A stretch of 5,585 nt of DNA from positions 1 to 5,585 of the forward strand of contig SYFI01000155.1 in the NCBI GenBank assembly GCA_005800465.1. Direction: 5' to 3'. The position numbers and the translations under genes were made by a program. This DNA comes from Actinomycetota bacterium (GTDB lineage: Bacteria > Actinomycetota > Thermoleophilia > Miltoncostaeales > Miltoncostaeaceae). Positions 4,973-5,585 of this stretch are shown here, one piece after another. The number at the start of each line of letters is the position of its first letter. Positions within the stretch are counted from its first letter, which is position 1. The notes under the pieces are model-generated. The model had not been told where the DNA came from, ran no database searches, and saw only the letters and a list, made by a program, of their open reading frames with translations.

Positions 4973-5585
4973 TCAGGCCGTGGTCAGCCGCTCCGTCGCG
5001 GCGAACGCGATGCTGGGCTCACCCACATACTCGAGCCCCACGCGGTCTCCTGCAGCCCACGGTGGATGCCCCATCACGCGGCATCGCACGGGGCAGCCCC
5101 GGCTGCTCATCACCATCACGGCATCGTGGCCGTAATACTCAATGCGCTCCACGATGGCGTCGTTCCCCTGGCAGGCCGCGATGCACTCCGGTCGTATCAG
5201 CACCTCCACGGCACCGTGTGCCTCGCGGGCCAGCGGCACGCGACCCACCGGCGTGTCGGCCATTCCTCCGGAGGCGTGGGCCGGGAGAATATTGGCGTCT
5301 CCAACGAAGCGCGCCACATCACAGGAGGCCGGGCGCTCGTACAGATCGGCCGGGGTGCCCAACTGGGCGATACGACCATCCAGCATGAGCGCCACCTGAT
5401 CGCCGATGAGGAATGCCTCCTCCTGATCGTGCGTCACGAACACCGCCGTGGCACCTGCTGCGGCGAGAAGCCGGCGTACCTCGCCACGCAGTTCAGCGCG
5501 AAGAGGGGCATCGAGCGCCGAGAATGGCTCGTCCAGCAGCATGAGCGATGGCTCCACCGCGATGGCGCGGGCAAGGGCCACGCGC
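4973..5585 (-). CDS. fbpC: Fe(III) ABC transporter ATP-binding protein (5' partial)
   Basis: The frame runs off the right end; 203 codons remain. The fragment begins inside the ABC signature region (RVALARAIAVEPS, just after the missing LSGGQ). It continues with Walker B LMLLDEP (D17, E18 counting from the V), D-loop SALD, and the switch histidine in FVTHDQEEAF (H51). Then follow IAQLGTPADLYERPAS and VARFVGDANILPA, which are typical of iron and polyamine type importer ATPases. The C-terminal part from about 110 (IRPECIAACQ, RVGLEYVGEP) is a TOBE-like domain that usually regulates or senses substrate. Walker A and the Q-loop lie outside the window. The GTG at 5581 is the V of RVALARA, not a start. 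It powers the importer from the cytoplasmic side and is the first visible gene of the operon, 82 bp before the binding-protein gene. Confidence 0.9.
   Translation of the reverse strand, partial: RVALARAIAVEPSLMLLDEPFSALDAPLRAELRGEVRRLLAAAGATAVFVTHDQEEAFLIGDQVALMLDGRIAQLGTPADLYERPASCDVARFVGDANILPAHASGGMADTPVGRVPLAREAHGAVEVLIRPECIAACQGNDAIVERIEYYGHDAVMVMSSRGCPVRCRVMGHPPWAAGDRVGLEYVGEPSIAFAATERLTTA

Overview
The window carries seven protein genes at about 63-65% GC (judged by eye), with several GTG starts, strong G/C bias at third codon positions and short intergenic gaps. Together with a thioredoxin-TPR protein, a DUF6153-like protein and a DUF305 protein, this suggests an Actinomycetota genome. 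No rRNA or marker gene is present, so I cannot name the order or genus. Both ends cut through genes.

Left half, plus strand (1-2122): the 3' part of a YbbN/CnoX-like thioredoxin-TPR co-chaperone; a small single-domain cupin 13 bp behind it, probably in the same operon; then, after a possible new promoter, a 113-residue two-helix membrane protein with a His/Cys/Met-rich external loop that resembles DUF6153; and a membrane-anchored, very Met-rich protein with two DUF305 halves. The last two look like a small metal-handling (most likely copper) module outside the cytoplasmic membrane.

Junction (2123-2174): a strong hairpin of 10 perfect pairs, extendable to 14, lies between the two convergent gene groups and probably ends transcription from both sides.

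Right half, minus strand (2175-5585): a Fe(III) ABC importer of the Fbp/Sfu/Afu type, transcribed right to left as ATPase (5' end outside the window), lipoprotein iron-binding protein with the diagnostic HYY iron-ligand motif, and a double-length permease with two EAA loops. The 82-bp gap before the binding-protein gene is AT-rich and may hold a second promoter. A very stable GC-rich hairpin sits between the binding-protein and permease genes and could set their unequal expression.

Nothing here is a clear new defence or mobile system. The best leads are the DUF6153-like/DUF305 pair, its possible leaderless promoter, and the hairpin plus unresolved permease start in the iron operon.
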